Positions 48,037 to 58,224 are shown, numbered from the stretch's first letter. The stretch is 64,000 bases of DNA from Nostocoides sp. Soil756 (GCF_001428065.1 NZ_LMSE01000001.1:349959-413958); one strand, 5' to 3'. Notes: generated by a model not told the origin, from the sequence alone. Numbers and translations are program-made.

Positions 48037-49050
48037 TCAGCGGGCGATGCGCTGGACCAGGGCGTCGGTGCGGCTGGCCACGAACACCGCGTGCGACCCG
48101 GGCTCGACGGCCACCGAGTTCGGCTGTCGCACGGTCGGGTAGCGGGCGATGATCCGCGGGCCGTCGCCCGCCACCGACACCCCGACCACCTCGTTGGCGC
48201 CGCTCAGCGTCACCCACACCAGCCCCTCGCCGGGGTCGGCGGCCAGGCCGTACGGGCTCGCGCCCACCGCGAAGTCCGCGACCGGCCGCAACGGGTCCAC
48301 CGAGAACAGCCGGAGCCGGCCGCCGCGGGTGTCGGCCACCGCCAGCCGGGTCGGCGACGCCAGCACGGCGTGGGTGGGCCCGGTGCCGGCGGCGACCCGG
48401 CCGACCCGCACCATCCGGTCCAGGTCGTAGGCGCTCACCGTGAAGTCGCCGACGTCGACGACCAGCCCGAGGCGCCCGGCGGCCACCACGCCACCGGGCT
48501 GCACGAGGTCGTCGAAGGTGTGCACGACGCGCCCGTCCCGCACGACGCTCATCGACCGGCTGAACTCGTCGGCCACGAGGACCTCACCGGCGGCGGTGCC
48601 TGCCGCGTCGTGCGGCACGTGGCCGACCGGCGTCGAGCGCACGGCACCGGTGCGCAGGTCGACCTCCGAGACGGTGTCGCCCGCCTCGTTCGGCACCAGC
48701 ACGACCCCGCCGGGCGGCAGCAGTCCGAGGTGGCGCACCGTGCCCGCCACCCTCACGGACCGCCGCTCCGCCAGCGTCGTGGGGTCGAGCACCACGATGC
48801 GGTCCGGGCGCCGTGCCCCCACGACCAGCGACGCCGTGACCTCGTCGAAGACCATGCCCTCGGCCGCGTAGCCCGCCGGCGCGACCTTCCCCGCCGCGGC
48901 CACGGTGGGGGTCGGGGCGTCGGCCGGCTCGGCGCCCTTCTTCGCGGGGGACGACGGAGGCTGCCCGCCGGCCCCCTCGCCCGAGCAGCCCGCCAGCGCC
49001 AGGGCCGCGAGCAGCAGCACCGCGCGGCGGTCGGGGGGCGGCGACGTCAC
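48037..49050 (-). CDS. Secreted beta-propeller lipoprotein
   Basis: A 337-residue protein with a lipobox LALAGC (Cys22), a Pro/Ala/Thr linker and about six to seven repeats of the YVTN/NHL type (GLLPPGGVVLVPNEAGDTV, GRLGLVVDVGDFTVSAYDLD, SPYGLAADPGEGLVWVTLSGANEVVGV). Such proteins often bind or display surface ligands; no specific function inferred. Divergent from the RelA/SpoT gene. Confidence 0.75.
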   Translation of the reverse strand: MTSPPPDRRAVLLLAALALAGCSGEGAGGQPPSSPAKKGAEPADAPTPTVAAAGKVAPAGYAAEGMVFDEVTASLVVGARRPDRIVVLDPTTLAERRSVRVAGTVRHLGLLPPGGVVLVPNEAGDTVSEVDLRTGAVRSTPVGHVPHDAAGTAAGEVLVADEFSRSMSVVRDGRVVHTFDDLVQPGGVVAAGRLGLVVDVGDFTVSAYDLDRMVRVGRVAAGTGPTHAVLASPTRLAVADTRGGRLRLFSVDPLRPVADFAVGASPYGLAADPGEGLVWVTLSGANEVVGVSVAGDGPRIIARYPTVRQPNSVAVEPGSHAVFVASRTDALVQRIAR

Positions 49051-49130
49051 CCGGCCGAGTCTGCCCCGCCGGCCAGGGCGACACCGTGGGGACGCGCACT
49101 CCGTCCACCCGGCGTGCGAGAGTGGGCGTC

Positions 49131-50111
49131 ATGTCCATGCGGCGGATCGACCGTGCGGTGGCCGACTACATCTCCCTACGCCCTCGCCTCGAGCCGGCCA
49201 CCCGGGAGTTCGTCGCCGAGGTCACGCGCACCATCGACGAGGCGGGCATCAACTACCTCAGCGTCACGGGGCGCACCAAGTCCGTCCCGTCGTTCGCGGC
49301 CAAGGCGCGCGGCGTGCTGGCCGACAGCGGCCGGGCCGACCCGCTCGTCGCCGTCACCGACCAGGTGGGCGTGCGGGTCATCACCTACGTCCAGCGCGAC
49401 ATCGACGCCGTGGCCGACCTGCTGGCCGAGCAGTTCACCGTGCTCGACGACCGGGACCTCGGCGAGGAGACCGCCGCCGCCGGCCGCTTCGGGTACGCCA
49501 GCCGCCACCTGCTCGTCACCCGGGCGCCCTCGGCCGAGGCCGGGTACGAGCCGCTGCGGTGCGCGTCCATCCAGCTGCGCACCGTGCTCCAGCACGCCTG
49601 GGCCGAGTTCGAGCACGACATCCGCTACAAGGGCACCGTGCCGCCGGAGCAGGTCCCCGACCTCGACCGTCGCTTCACCCTGGCCGCCGGCCTGCTCGAG
49701 CTGGCCGACCGCGAGTTCGAGACCATCCGCGACCGCCTCCAGGTGGGCCTCGGCGACAGCCACGTCGGCGCCGGCGACGAGCACGACCCGCGCATCGGCG
49801 CCCGAGAGCTCGCGACCTTCCTCGCCGGGCGTTACTCGAGCGCGGGCTGGTCGCGCACCGAGCACTACGAGTGGATCTCGGGCCTGCTGCTCGAGCTGGG
49901 CATCGCCTCCCTCGAGGAGCTCGGCACCACGCTGCGCGACGTCGACAGCGCCTCGGTGACCGCCGCGATGGGCTACCGCTACCCACCCGGGGCGGTGCGC
50001 CGGCTCGACGACGACCTGCTCTCGCGCTTCGGTGACATCTACCTCGCACTGCACGGCAACGCCCACCGGCGCGAGGCGCTCGCGGCGCGCCGCGCGAACC
50101 TCACCGGCTGA
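49131..50111 (+). CDS. RelA/SpoT-domain protein (small alarmone synthetase-like)
   Basis: A 326-residue protein. The N-terminal RelA_SpoT (pyrophosphokinase) domain has [25 protein letters not shown] and [14 protein letters not shown], with the catalytic Glu in EFEHD. No hydrolase HD domain and no TGS/ACT domains, so it would be a dedicated synthetase or a diverged relative. The C-terminal third is helical and of unknown role. Starts at ATG 49131 or 49137. Confidence 0.8.
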   Translation: MSMRRIDRAVADYISLRPRLEPATREFVAEVTRTIDEAGINYLSVTGRTKSVPSFAAKARGVLADSGRADPLVAVTDQVGVRVITYVQRDIDAVADLLAEQFTVLDDRDLGEETAAAGRFGYASRHLLVTRAPSAEAGYEPLRCASIQLRTVLQHAWAEFEHDIRYKGTVPPEQVPDLDRRFTLAAGLLELADREFETIRDRLQVGLGDSHVGAGDEHDPRIGARELATFLAGRYSSAGWSRTEHYEWISGLLLELGIASLEELGTTLRDVDSASVTAAMGYRYPPGAVRRLDDDLLSRFGDIYLALHGNAHRREALAARRANLTG

Positions 50112-50223
50112 GCGGCGCCCCCGACCGCTCGGCGCCCCGACGGCCCGACCCCCTGGTGGGGCGGGGCCGGCTCGGCGAGAATGGGCGGGACGCCTCGGTC
50201 ACCGACGACGGAAGGACGCAACC

Positions 50224-51423
50224 ATGCCCGCACCCCTCGACGCCGAGGCCTTCGCCCAGAAGGCCGACGCCATCCTCCAGGGCGTGGTCGACGCCTCGGC
50301 CCCCGTCGCCGGGGTGGTCGCGATGCTGACCGACGCCGACGGCACGGTCTACGAGGGCACCGCGGGGCAGCGCGTCCTCGGCGGCGACCAGCCGATGACC
50401 GCCGACACCGTGTTCGCGATCTTCTCCACCACCAAGGCGATCACCGCCACCGCCGCCCTCCAGCTGGTCGAGGAGGGTCGGCTCGACCTCGACGCCCCGG
50501 CCGAGGAGTACGCCCCGGCCATCGGCACCCTCCAGGTCATCGACGGCTTCGACGACGAGGGGCAGCCGCGGCTGCGCCCCCCGGCCGGCCGGGTGACCAC
50601 GCGTCAGCTGCTGACCCACACCGGCGGCTTCGGCTACGACTTCTTCAACGAGACCTACGCCCGCCTCAACCGCGACCACGGCCAGCCCGGCGTCATCACC
50701 GCCTCCCGGGCGGCGCTGATGACCCCGATGCTCTTCGACCCCGGGACGCAGTGGGAGTACGGCAGCAACATCGACTGGGTCGGCCAGGTCGTCGAGGGCA
50801 TCACCGGCCGGCGGCTCGGCGAGGTCTTCGCCGAGCGGATCTTCGCGCCGTGCGGCATCACCTCGATGACCTTCGCCATCGACGACGCGCGCCGCGAGAA
50901 GGTGGCCGGGATGCACGCCCGGGCCGCCGACGGCTCGCTGGCCCCGATCGAGTTCGAGCTGCCCTCGCCGCCCGAGGTCGACTTCGGCGGCCACGGCCTC
51001 TACGGCACCGTGCCCGACTACCTGCGCTTCATCCGGATGTGGCTGAACGACGGTCAGGGTGAGAACGGCCGGGTGCTGGCCCCCGAGACCGTCGAGATGG
51101 CCGTGCAGCGTCACCTCGCGAAGGACCTCGAGGTGACGAAGCTCCCCGGCGTCATCCCGTCGATCTCGAACGACGCCGAGTTCTTCCCGGGTCAGCGCAA
51201 GTCGTGGTCGCTGCCGTTCATGATCAACGAGGAGGTCGCGCCCACCGGCCGGCCTGCCGGCGCCCAGGGCTGGGCCGGGCTGGCCAACCTGTACTACTGG
51301 GTCGACCGCGAGAACGGCATCGGCGGCTTCTGGGCGACCCAGATCCTGCCGTTCGCCGACGCACCGTCCTTCACCGGGTACCTGGAGTTCGAGACCGCCG
51401 CGTACCAGTCGCTCACCGGCTGA
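50224..51423 (+). CDS. Serine hydrolase, EstB/class-C beta-lactamase-like
   Basis: A 399-residue serine hydrolase. SxxK motif Ser68-Thr-Thr-Lys71 and YxN motif Tyr179-Gly-Ser-Asn. No signal peptide, so cytoplasmic; this fits an EstB-type esterase better than an antibiotic beta-lactamase. The ATG follows GGAAGGACG. The substrate is unknown. Confidence 0.82.
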   Translation: MPAPLDAEAFAQKADAILQGVVDASAPVAGVVAMLTDADGTVYEGTAGQRVLGGDQPMTADTVFAIFSTTKAITATAALQLVEEGRLDLDAPAEEYAPAIGTLQVIDGFDDEGQPRLRPPAGRVTTRQLLTHTGGFGYDFFNETYARLNRDHGQPGVITASRAALMTPMLFDPGTQWEYGSNIDWVGQVVEGITGRRLGEVFAERIFAPCGITSMTFAIDDARREKVAGMHARAADGSLAPIEFELPSPPEVDFGGHGLYGTVPDYLRFIRMWLNDGQGENGRVLAPETVEMAVQRHLAKDLEVTKLPGVIPSISNDAEFFPGQRKSWSLPFMINEEVAPTGRPAGAQGWAGLANLYYWVDRENGIGGFWATQILPFADAPSFTGYLEFETAAYQSLTG

Positions 51424-51438
51424 GCGCGATCCGCGTCG

Positions 51439-52563
51439 TCAGCCGGCGGTGACCGAGCGGCGGGCGCCCGCCAGGACGTGCTCGAGAACCCCGATGCCGT
51501 GGTCGACGTCGTCGGCGGTCGTGTAGGGCGCCACCGAGAGCCGCAGCACCGGGCCCTCGTCGGTGACCCCGCACCACAGGTCGACGCCCCGGGCGTGCAG
51601 CGCGCGCAGCATCGCCTCGGGGTCGACGTCGGGGAGCTGCACCGAGACCATGGCGGGCGAGCGCGGTGCTCGGGCCAGGGAGGTGACACCGGGGATGGCG
51701 AGCAGGGCCTCCTCGGCGCGGGCGGTGAGGCGCCGCCAGTGCGCGAGCAGGCCCTCGGTCAGCAGGTCACGCTGGTAGGCGACCGCCTCGACCCCGACGA
51801 GGTGGGCGATGACGTCGTCGGTGCCGGCCCACGAGAAGCGCCGGGGCATGGTCTCGGCCTCGGCGTACCAGCTCGTGACGACGGGCCGCACGTCGTCGGC
51901 CTCCTCGGCCGGGACCACCAGGAAACCCGTGCCCTTCGGCAGGTGCAGCCACTTGTGCAGCGTGAGGCACAGGTAGACCCCGCGCCGCATCACCGGCAGC
52001 GGCACCTGGCCGGCGGTGTGGGCGGCGTCGACGACGGTCGCAACCCCACTGCCCTCGAGCGCGCCGGTGATGGCGTCGACGTCGTTGACCTGCGACCACG
52101 GCGAGGTGACATGGCTGACGACGACGGCGCGGGTGCGCGGTCCGCACGCGTCGAGGACGCGCTCGACGAGCCCCTCGTGGCGGCCGTCAACGGTGTCGAC
52201 GACCACGCCGCGCTGCTCGAGCAGGCGCATCAGCACCACGGTGGCCTCGTACTCGCGCGAGGTGGTGACGACGTGCTCGCCCTCGCGCAGCGCGAGGTGG
52301 TCGACGACCGTCTGCATGGCGGTCGTGGAGTTGCGGACGAAGACGCCGCGCCCCAGCGGGATGCCGAGGTGGTCGCACACGGCGCGGCGTGAGCCCTCGA
52401 GCACGGGGAAGACGCGGTCGTAGTAGAAGGCGGGATAGTCCTGCTCGGCCTCGACGCGCAGCGCCCGGGCGGCCCGCAGCACGGGCAGGGGGGTGGCCCC
52501 GAACGAGCCGTGGTTGAGGAAGGTCTTCCCCGGCACGAGCGGATAGTCGTCGCGTCGGTCCAT
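51439..52563 (-). CDS. PLP-dependent class V aminotransferase (isopenicillin-N epimerase-like)
   Basis: A 374-residue aminotransferase/epimerase: FLNHGSFGATPLPVL at the start, Asp179 and His182 in VVDAAHTAGQ, and Lys204 in TLHKWLHLPKG as the probable PLP lysine. This is the fold of the isopenicillin-N epimerase/cysteine desulfurase-like group; substrate not predictable. Transcribed divergently from the aldo/keto reductase with 123 bp between them. Confidence 0.78.
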   Translation of the reverse strand: MDRRDDYPLVPGKTFLNHGSFGATPLPVLRAARALRVEAEQDYPAFYYDRVFPVLEGSRRAVCDHLGIPLGRGVFVRNSTTAMQTVVDHLALREGEHVVTTSREYEATVVLMRLLEQRGVVVDTVDGRHEGLVERVLDACGPRTRAVVVSHVTSPWSQVNDVDAITGALEGSGVATVVDAAHTAGQVPLPVMRRGVYLCLTLHKWLHLPKGTGFLVVPAEEADDVRPVVTSWYAEAETMPRRFSWAGTDDVIAHLVGVEAVAYQRDLLTEGLLAHWRRLTARAEEALLAIPGVTSLARAPRSPAMVSVQLPDVDPEAMLRALHARGVDLWCGVTDEGPVLRLSVAPYTTADDVDHGIGVLEHVLAGARRSVTAG

Positions 52564-52686
52564 GCGGTCATCCTGCCCGCGATGGTGCGCCGCGGCGCGC
52601 GGGAGCGGGCCGCCACGGCTCGCGTCGAGCCCCTGACCACGGTGTTCGTCGGAATAAGCGGGGGCGCCACGGGCGCTGGACCGGGT

Positions 52687-53532
52687 ATGACCGTTCCCAC
52701 CATCACACTCAACGACGGCTCGACGATCCCCCAGCTCGGCTTCGGGGTGTTCCAGATCGACCCCGCCGAGACCGCCGAGGCCGTGACCCGCGCGTTCGAG
52801 ATCGGCTACCGCCACATCGACACCGCGCAGATGTACGGCAACGAGCGTGGGGTCGGGGAGGCCATCGCCGCCTCCGGCATCCCGCGCGACGAGATCTACG
52901 TGACCTCGAAGCTCAACAACGGCTTCCACCGTCCCGAGGACGCCACCCGTGAGTTCGCGCAGACCCTCGAGAAGCTCGACCTCGAGCAGATCGACCTGTT
53001 CCTCATCCACTGGCCGCTGCCCACCCGCTACGACGGTGACTTCGTCTCGACCTGGCGCACCCTGGCCTCGTTCGTCGAGGACGGCCGGGCCCGCTCGGTC
53101 GGCGTCTCGAACTTCCAGCCCGCGCACCTGCAGCGGATCATCGACGAGACTGGCGTCGTGCCGGCGGTCAACCAGATCGAGGTGCACCCCTACCTCGGCA
53201 ACGAGGAGGCCCGCGCGGCCAACGCCGCCCACGGCATCGCCACCGAGGCCTGGTCGCCCATCGCCCAGGGCCGGGTCCTCGACGACGCGGTCCTGCAGGA
53301 GATCGCCGCGGCCAAGGACGTCACGACCGCCCAGGTGGCGCTGCGCTGGCACATCGAGCGCGGCGACATCGTCTTCCCGAAGTCGGTCACCCCGTCGCGG
53401 ATGCAGGAGAACTTCGACATCTTCGGCTTCGAGCTCAGCCCCGACGAGGTCTCGCGCATCTCCGCGCTCGACCGTGGCGAGGCCGGCCGCACCGGCCCCA
53501 ACCCCGACGTCTTCGACTACATCCCCGACTGA
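52687..53532 (+). CDS. Aldo/keto reductase
   Basis: A 281-residue NADPH-dependent reductase with the catalytic tetrad Asp45, Tyr50, Lys75 and His108 (YRHIDTAQMYGNE, VTSKLNN, LIHWP). FPKSVTPSRMQENFDIF is the NADP-binding stretch. Similar to 2,5-diketo-gluconate reductase/YvgN-type enzymes. Ends before a hairpin that separates it from the convergent methyltransferase. Confidence 0.88.
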   Translation: MTVPTITLNDGSTIPQLGFGVFQIDPAETAEAVTRAFEIGYRHIDTAQMYGNERGVGEAIAASGIPRDEIYVTSKLNNGFHRPEDATREFAQTLEKLDLEQIDLFLIHWPLPTRYDGDFVSTWRTLASFVEDGRARSVGVSNFQPAHLQRIIDETGVVPAVNQIEVHPYLGNEEARAANAAHGIATEAWSPIAQGRVLDDAVLQEIAAAKDVTTAQVALRWHIERGDIVFPKSVTPSRMQENFDIFGFELSPDEVSRISALDRGEAGRTGPNPDVFDYIPD

Positions 53533-53548
53533 CGCCCGACCTCTGACG

Positions 53549-53580
53549 GCGGCCCCTCGACCCTCGGGTCGGGGGGCCGC
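53549..53580. terminator. Bidirectional terminator-like hairpin
   Basis: GCGGCCCCTCGACC and GGTCGGGGGGCCGC pair over 14 positions (one G-T wobble) with a 4-nt loop. It lies between the convergent aldo/keto reductase (ends 53532) and the methyltransferase (ends 53588). Confidence 0.65.
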
Positions 53581-53587
53581 TGCTCGC

Positions 53588-54382
53588 TCAGGGGTGGGCC
53601 AGCACCTCGCCGTGCAGGACCACGAACCAGCCGTCGGGGTCGGCCGTCCAGCGCCGCCAGGCGGCGGCCATGGCGGCCAGGTCGGCGGGGGTGCAGCGCC
53701 CTTCGGCGACCAGCTGGTCGGCCAGGGCCGAGCCGACGATGCGCTCGGCCCACATCCCGCCCCAGTACTCGCGGTCCTCCGGCGTCGCGAAACACCAGGT
53801 GGAGGCGGTGGCCGCCGGGTCGGGGAAGCCGGCCGCCCGGGCCCAGCCGAGGAGGCGACGGCCGGCGTCGGGCTCGCCCCCGTTGGCCCGGGCGGCGTCG
53901 TCGTAGAGCCGCAGCCACGTGTCGAGCCCGGGATCGCGCGGCCACCAGGTGAAGCCCGCGTAGTCGGCGTCGCGCACCGCCACCAGGCCACCGGGACGGC
54001 AGACCCGGCGCAGCTCGCGCAGCGCGCCGACCGGGTCGGCCACGTGCTGGAGCACCTGGTGGGCGTGCACGACGTCGAACGCGTCGTCGGGGAAGGGCAG
54101 GTCGTGCACGTCGCCCACCACCAGGTCGGCCCGGATGCCGCGCCGCTCCAGCTCGGCGGCGGTGAGGCCCAGGGCGTCGGGGGTGGCCTCGAGGGCGGTG
54201 ACCTCCCCGGGGGCGACCAGGGCGGCCAGGTCGGCGGTGAGGGTGCCGGGCCCGGAGCCGACGTCGAGCAGCCGCTGCCCCGGCCGCAGGTGTGGCAGCA
54301 GGTAGGCCGCCGAGTTCTCGGCGGTGCGCCAGCGGTGCGAGCGCAGGACCGGCTCCGCGTGCCCGTGGGTGTAGGACGTCAT
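53588..54382 (-). CDS. Class I SAM-dependent methyltransferase
   Basis: A 264-residue methyltransferase. SAM motif I LLDVGSGPGTL, later VVGDVHDLPFPDDAFDVVHAHQVLQHVADP (motifs II/III) match the Methyltransf_11/UbiE-like group. The ATG overlaps the SDR stop (ATGA), so they are co-translated. Substrate unknown. Confidence 0.85.
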   Translation of the reverse strand: MTSYTHGHAEPVLRSHRWRTAENSAAYLLPHLRPGQRLLDVGSGPGTLTADLAALVAPGEVTALEATPDALGLTAAELERRGIRADLVVGDVHDLPFPDDAFDVVHAHQVLQHVADPVGALRELRRVCRPGGLVAVRDADYAGFTWWPRDPGLDTWLRLYDDAARANGGEPDAGRRLLGWARAAGFPDPAATASTWCFATPEDREYWGGMWAERIVGSALADQLVAEGRCTPADLAAMAAAWRRWTADPDGWFVVLHGEVLAHP

Positions 54383-55194
54383 GACCCCACGCTCCGCCCG
54401 CCGGCCGCGCCCCGGCAACCGGCGCCCACGGGCTGGTCCCACTCCGACCCCGGGACCAGGTCGTACCGGTCGAAGGGCGAGGCCGGGATGCGGTCGGCGC
54501 TCGCGGCCGCGACGATGGCGTCGGTGCCCTCGGTGACGGTCTGCGAGCCGCGGTGGCCGTTGAGGTCGGTGGCGGTGTAGCCGGGGTCGACCGTCGCGAC
54601 CCGCACCCCGGGGAGCGCCTTGCCGTACTGGTTCCCGATCATGGTCAGGGCCGCTTTCGACGACTGGTAGACCATCCCGGGCACGCCGAACTCCGTGCGT
54701 GAGGGGTCGTTGACGTGCTCGAGCCGGCCCAGCCCGCTCGACACCATCACGAGCCGGGGCCGCGGGGAGGCGGTCAGCAGGGGCAGGAACGCGTGGGTCA
54801 CCCGCACCGGCCCCAGGACGTTGACGCCGAACACCGGCAGGAAGTCGGCCGGCGTGGTGGTGAGGGTGTCGTGGCCGTCGCCGATGATGCCCGCGTTGTT
54901 CACGAGGACGTCGAGCCCAGTGCCCGAGCCGGTCACGGTCTCGACAGCCGCGGCGACCGAGGCGTCGTCGGTCACGTCGAGGGCGACGACGCGCAGGTCG
55001 GCGTCGGGCTGCTCGGCGCGGATGCGGTCGGCCGCGGCTTCGCCGGCCACGGTGTCGCGGGCGGCCATCCAGACGGTCCAGCCGAGGGCGGCGAGCCGGC
55101 GGCTGGTCTCGGCGCCGAGGCCCTTGGTGGCGCCGGTGACGAGGACGGTGGTGGGGCCGGTGTGGTCGGGGGTCGTGGTGTGGTGAGTGCTCAT
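54379..55194 (-). CDS. SDR-family oxidoreductase
   Basis: A 271-residue short-chain dehydrogenase. VTGATKGLGAE cofactor motif, NNAG at 99-102, Ser152/153, Tyr176 and Lys180 (YQSSK). The C-terminal ~25 residues are extra. It is divergent from an MmyB-type regulator, which often controls an adjacent SDR, and it is upstream of a methyltransferase gene. Confidence 0.85.
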   Translation of the reverse strand: MSTHHTTTPDHTGPTTVLVTGATKGLGAETSRRLAALGWTVWMAARDTVAGEAAADRIRAEQPDADLRVVALDVTDDASVAAAVETVTGSGTGLDVLVNNAGIIGDGHDTLTTTPADFLPVFGVNVLGPVRVTHAFLPLLTASPRPRLVMVSSGLGRLEHVNDPSRTEFGVPGMVYQSSKAALTMIGNQYGKALPGVRVATVDPGYTATDLNGHRGSQTVTEGTDAIVAAASADRIPASPFDRYDLVPGSEWDQPVGAGCRGAAGGRSVGS

Positions 55195-55305
55195 GGCTCC
55201 ACCCTGCGGCCGGCCGGGACACCCTGCCAGGGCCGCCGCGTCGTGGGACCGGCGGTACCAGGCTCACCCTCCCGCGGCGTGGCCGGGCCGGGTGATGATG
55301 GGGAG

Positions 55306-56178
55306 GTGAAGGGTGACCGCGACGAGCTCGCCATCGCGCTGCGCCGCGCCCGGTCCCGGGTCCGGCCCGAGGACGCGGGCCTGCCGGCGGGCTCCCGGCG
55401 GCGCGTCCCGGGGCTGCGCCGCGAGGAGGTCGCGTTGCTCGCCGGGGTGAGCGTCGACTACGTCGTGCGTCTCGAGCAGGGGCGCGGCCCGCATCCGTCG
55501 GAGCAGGTCGTCGCCGCCCTCTGCCGGGCCCTGCGGCTCGGCGACGACGAGCGCGACCGGGTCTTCCGGTTGGCCGGGGTCGAACCGCCGCGGTCCGGGC
55601 GCATCGACGTCCGGGTGCGGCCGAGCGTGCTGCGCCTCCTCGAGCGCTTCACCGACCTGCCGTCGCTGGTGCAGAGCGCCAAGGGCGACATCCTGGCCTG
55701 GAACGCGATGTCGTCGGCCCTGACCGGCGACTGGTCGGCGCTGCGGCCCGAGCGTCGCAACCAGCTGCGGCTGCGGTTCCTCCCCGACCCGAGCGACCCG
55801 CCCCGCTCGGCGGTCGGGGGCTCGGGCGAGGAGCGTGCCGCGACCGCGCGCCAGAGTGTGGCGAGCCTGCGCTCGGCGGCCGCGCGCTACCCCGACGACC
55901 CCGGCCTGCGGCGACTCCTGGCCGACCTGCTGGCGGGGTCGGCCGAGTTCCGCCACCTCTGGGAGACCGCCGAGGCCGGCGCCTGGCGCAGCCACACCAA
56001 GACCGTGCTGCACCCCGCGCTGGGAGAGCTGGTGCTCGAGTGCGACACCCTCCACCTCCCCGACTCCGACCAGCTGCTCATCGTGTACTCGGCCGAACCC
56101 GGTTCCGCGGCAGCGGAGTCCCTCGCCCTGCTGCGTGTCGTCGGCACCCAGGACCTCACCGCCGCGCCACCCCGGTAG
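55306..56178 (+). CDS. XRE-family regulator with MmyB-like ligand domain
   Basis: A 290-residue regulator. The N-terminal helix-turn-helix (GLRREEVALLAGVSVDYVVRLEQGR) is followed by a MmyB-like PAS-type domain (LVQSAKGDILAWNAMSSALTGDW...). In actinobacteria these genes typically lie divergent from the short-chain dehydrogenase they repress, as here. The start GTG at 55306 is preceded by GGGGAG with a short gap. Confidence 0.82.
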   Translation: MKGDRDELAIALRRARSRVRPEDAGLPAGSRRRVPGLRREEVALLAGVSVDYVVRLEQGRGPHPSEQVVAALCRALRLGDDERDRVFRLAGVEPPRSGRIDVRVRPSVLRLLERFTDLPSLVQSAKGDILAWNAMSSALTGDWSALRPERRNQLRLRFLPDPSDPPRSAVGGSGEERAATARQSVASLRSAAARYPDDPGLRRLLADLLAGSAEFRHLWETAEAGAWRSHTKTVLHPALGELVLECDTLHLPDSDQLLIVYSAEPGSAAAESLALLRVVGTQDLTAAPPR

Positions 56179-56190
56179 GGGGGTGGTGGG

Positions 56191-57411
56191 CTAGTACCAG
56201 TGCGGTGAGCGCGACTGCCAGCTGCCCCACGCCGAACACGGTGAGCCGTAGGCGCGGTGGATGTAGTCGAGGCCCCACCGGATCTGCGTGCGGGGGTTCG
56301 TCAGCCAGTCGGAGCCGGCGGAGGCCATCTTCCAGCTCGGGAGGGCCTGCGGGATGCCGTACGCCCCTGAGCTCGGGTTGGTCGCACTCCAGCTCCACCC
56401 GGACTCGCCGTTCCAGAGGTCGACGAGGCACGAGAGCTGGCCGTCGCCCCAGCCGTGGGCCCCCAGCAGTGACCGGGCGATGGCCTGGGCGGCCGCGGGG
56501 GACCGGTCGCCCGAGAAGCCCCCGGAGCCACCCGTCGCGCCGGTGCCGACGACGGGGGTGGATGCGGCCGCGCGCGCGGCGCGGTCACGCGCGGCCCGCT
56601 CCGCCGCCGCCCGTGCGGCGGCCGCCCTGGCCGCAGCGGCGCGTGCGGCAGCAGCGGCCCGAGCACGCGCCAGGGCCGCCAGGCCGGTCACCCGCTGGGT
56701 CCGCAGGGCGCTCGCCCGGGCGTCGAGCGCGTCCACGCTGGCGCTGAGCTGCTCGGCACGGGCCGCGAGGGACGCGGCGTGCGTCTGGGCGGCCCGGGTC
56801 GCGGCCTCGGCCGCCTGTCGGGCGTGGGTGGCGGCCAGCGCAGCGGCGGCCTGGTCCTGGCGGGCGGCCGCCAGGTAGGCCTCGCGGGAGCGGTCGGCGG
56901 CCGCGGCATCGGCGGCCTCCCGGACCGCGCGGTCGGCCTCACGCCCCTGGGCGTCGATGACGAGCTGGGCGTCCGACATCGCCTGCGGGGACGCGCTCAG
57001 CACCAGGTCGAGCTGGGAGAGCTCGCCCGCACCGGTCCAGGCGCGAGCCGCCACCCCGGCCACGGCCCGGCGCGCCGCCTCGTGCTGGCGGCGCGCCGCG
57101 TCGAGCTCGTCGGAAGCCTTCTGCGCGATGGCGCTGGCCTGGTCGAGCCGGGCCTGGGCGCGGTTCTCGTCGTCGACGGCGTGGGCGACCCCCAGCTCGA
57201 GCCCGGTGATCTGGGCCGTCACCGCCGCCTCCTGGGCGACCACCGCGGAGCGGGTGCGGGCGGCCTCGGTGGCAGCGGCCCGGGCCGCGCGCACCGCCGC
57301 CGCGCTGGGGATGACGGGGTCCTTGGCGGCCGCGGGCCCGGCGGTGAGCGCGGGCGCGGTCAGGAGCGCGACGGCGACCAGCGCGGTTGCCGCCCGCCGA
57401 CGGGGGGACAT
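56191..57411 (-). CDS. Secreted coiled-coil protein with C-terminal transglycosylase-like domain
   Basis: A 406-residue cell-wall protein. A signal peptide (ATALVAVALLTAPALTAGPAAA) precedes a long Ala-rich coiled coil (about 35-285, heavy in Ala/Arg/Gln), then a Gly/Ser linker and a C-terminal domain, LSCLVDLWNGESGWSWSATNPSSGAYGIPQALP, which matches a lytic-transglycosylase-like family with Glu in ESGW. Likely peptidoglycan remodelling. An in-frame GTG at 57432 is an alternative start. Confidence 0.8.
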   Translation of the reverse strand: MSPRRRAATALVAVALLTAPALTAGPAAAKDPVIPSAAAVRAARAAATEAARTRSAVVAQEAAVTAQITGLELGVAHAVDDENRAQARLDQASAIAQKASDELDAARRQHEAARRAVAGVAARAWTGAGELSQLDLVLSASPQAMSDAQLVIDAQGREADRAVREAADAAAADRSREAYLAAARQDQAAAALAATHARQAAEAATRAAQTHAASLAARAEQLSASVDALDARASALRTQRVTGLAALARARAAAAARAAAARAAAARAAAERAARDRAARAAASTPVVGTGATGGSGGFSGDRSPAAAQAIARSLLGAHGWGDGQLSCLVDLWNGESGWSWSATNPSSGAYGIPQALPSWKMASAGSDWLTNPRTQIRWGLDYIHRAYGSPCSAWGSWQSRSPHWY

Positions 57412-57474
57412 CAGCACGTCGTCCAGTGTCACACCAGCACCACGGGCCACAACGGACCCGGGGGTGGGCGGCTC

Positions 57475-58224
57475 TCAGGAAGGGGACCCGCTCATCCGCC
57501 CCTCCGGGGACGTCACGCCGGTACGCCGGCGCCGGGCGAGGCGCCCGAGCGCCACGTCCAGCCCCCAGTACAGGCTCGCGACGGCCAGGCCGAAGACCAG
57601 GATCGCGGCCAGGGTGCGCGCGACCGCGCCGTAGCCGAGCGCGCTCACGTTCGCGAAGTCGTAGGGGTAGGCGCCGATGACGGCGCCGCGCACCAGCATC
57701 CACGCGATCCAGAGCAGCGGCACGGCCAGCGCCAGGGGGACCAGGCGACCGCGGACCCAGCCGCGCGGGCCGGCGACGACCCAGGCCAGCACGGTGAGGA
57801 CGGGGGTGACCTTGTGCAGCATCGGGTCGGTGAGCAGCGACCAGCCCTGCACGTCGGCCGTGGGGGCCAGGAGTACCTGGTAGACGATCGCGGTGATGGT
57901 GATCATCAGCAGGGCGTCCAAACGCAGGACCCGCGCCACCAGGCCGTGGTCCCTGGGCCGCACCAGCAGCAGGGTGGCCGAGAGCGCGACGACGACGTTG
58001 GACCAGATGGTGAAGTAGCTGAGGGTGTCCGCGACCCGCGAGAGCACTCCGGCCGCTCCGTCCGGGTGGCTGCCGTAGAGGCCGACCGGCGGCACGCTCT
58101 CGCGGTACCCGCCGGCGGCGGAGATGACCGTGGTGAGGGCGACCCCCAGCCAGGCGATGCCCGCGTTGAGGGCGACCAGTGCCCGCGCCGGGCGGGAGAA
58201 CGGGATGGAGGGCTCGTGGGTCAC
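57475..58224 (-). CDS. Pr6Pr family membrane protein
   Basis: A 249-residue protein with six or so hydrophobic segments, including FTIWSNVVVALSATLLL and LHKVTPVLTVLAWVVAGP, characteristic of the Pr6Pr (FAR-17a/AIG1-like) family. GTG start. Function unknown; related eukaryotic proteins hydrolyse fatty-acid esters, but this is only a distant link. Confidence 0.78.
   Translation of the reverse strand: MTHEPSIPFSRPARALVALNAGIAWLGVALTTVISAAGGYRESVPPVGLYGSHPDGAAGVLSRVADTLSYFTIWSNVVVALSATLLLVRPRDHGLVARVLRLDALLMITITAIVYQVLLAPTADVQGWSLLTDPMLHKVTPVLTVLAWVVAGPRGWVRGRLVPLALAVPLLWIAWMLVRGAVIGAYPYDFANVSALGYGAVARTLAAILVFGLAVASLYWGLDVALGRLARRRRTGVTSPEGRMSGSPS

Noticed and set aside
56560..56720. Repetitive gcc/gcg sequence resembling a tandem or CRISPR-like repeat
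   Set aside because: It is the Ala-rich coiled-coil coding part of the secreted transglycosylase-like protein, without regular spacers.
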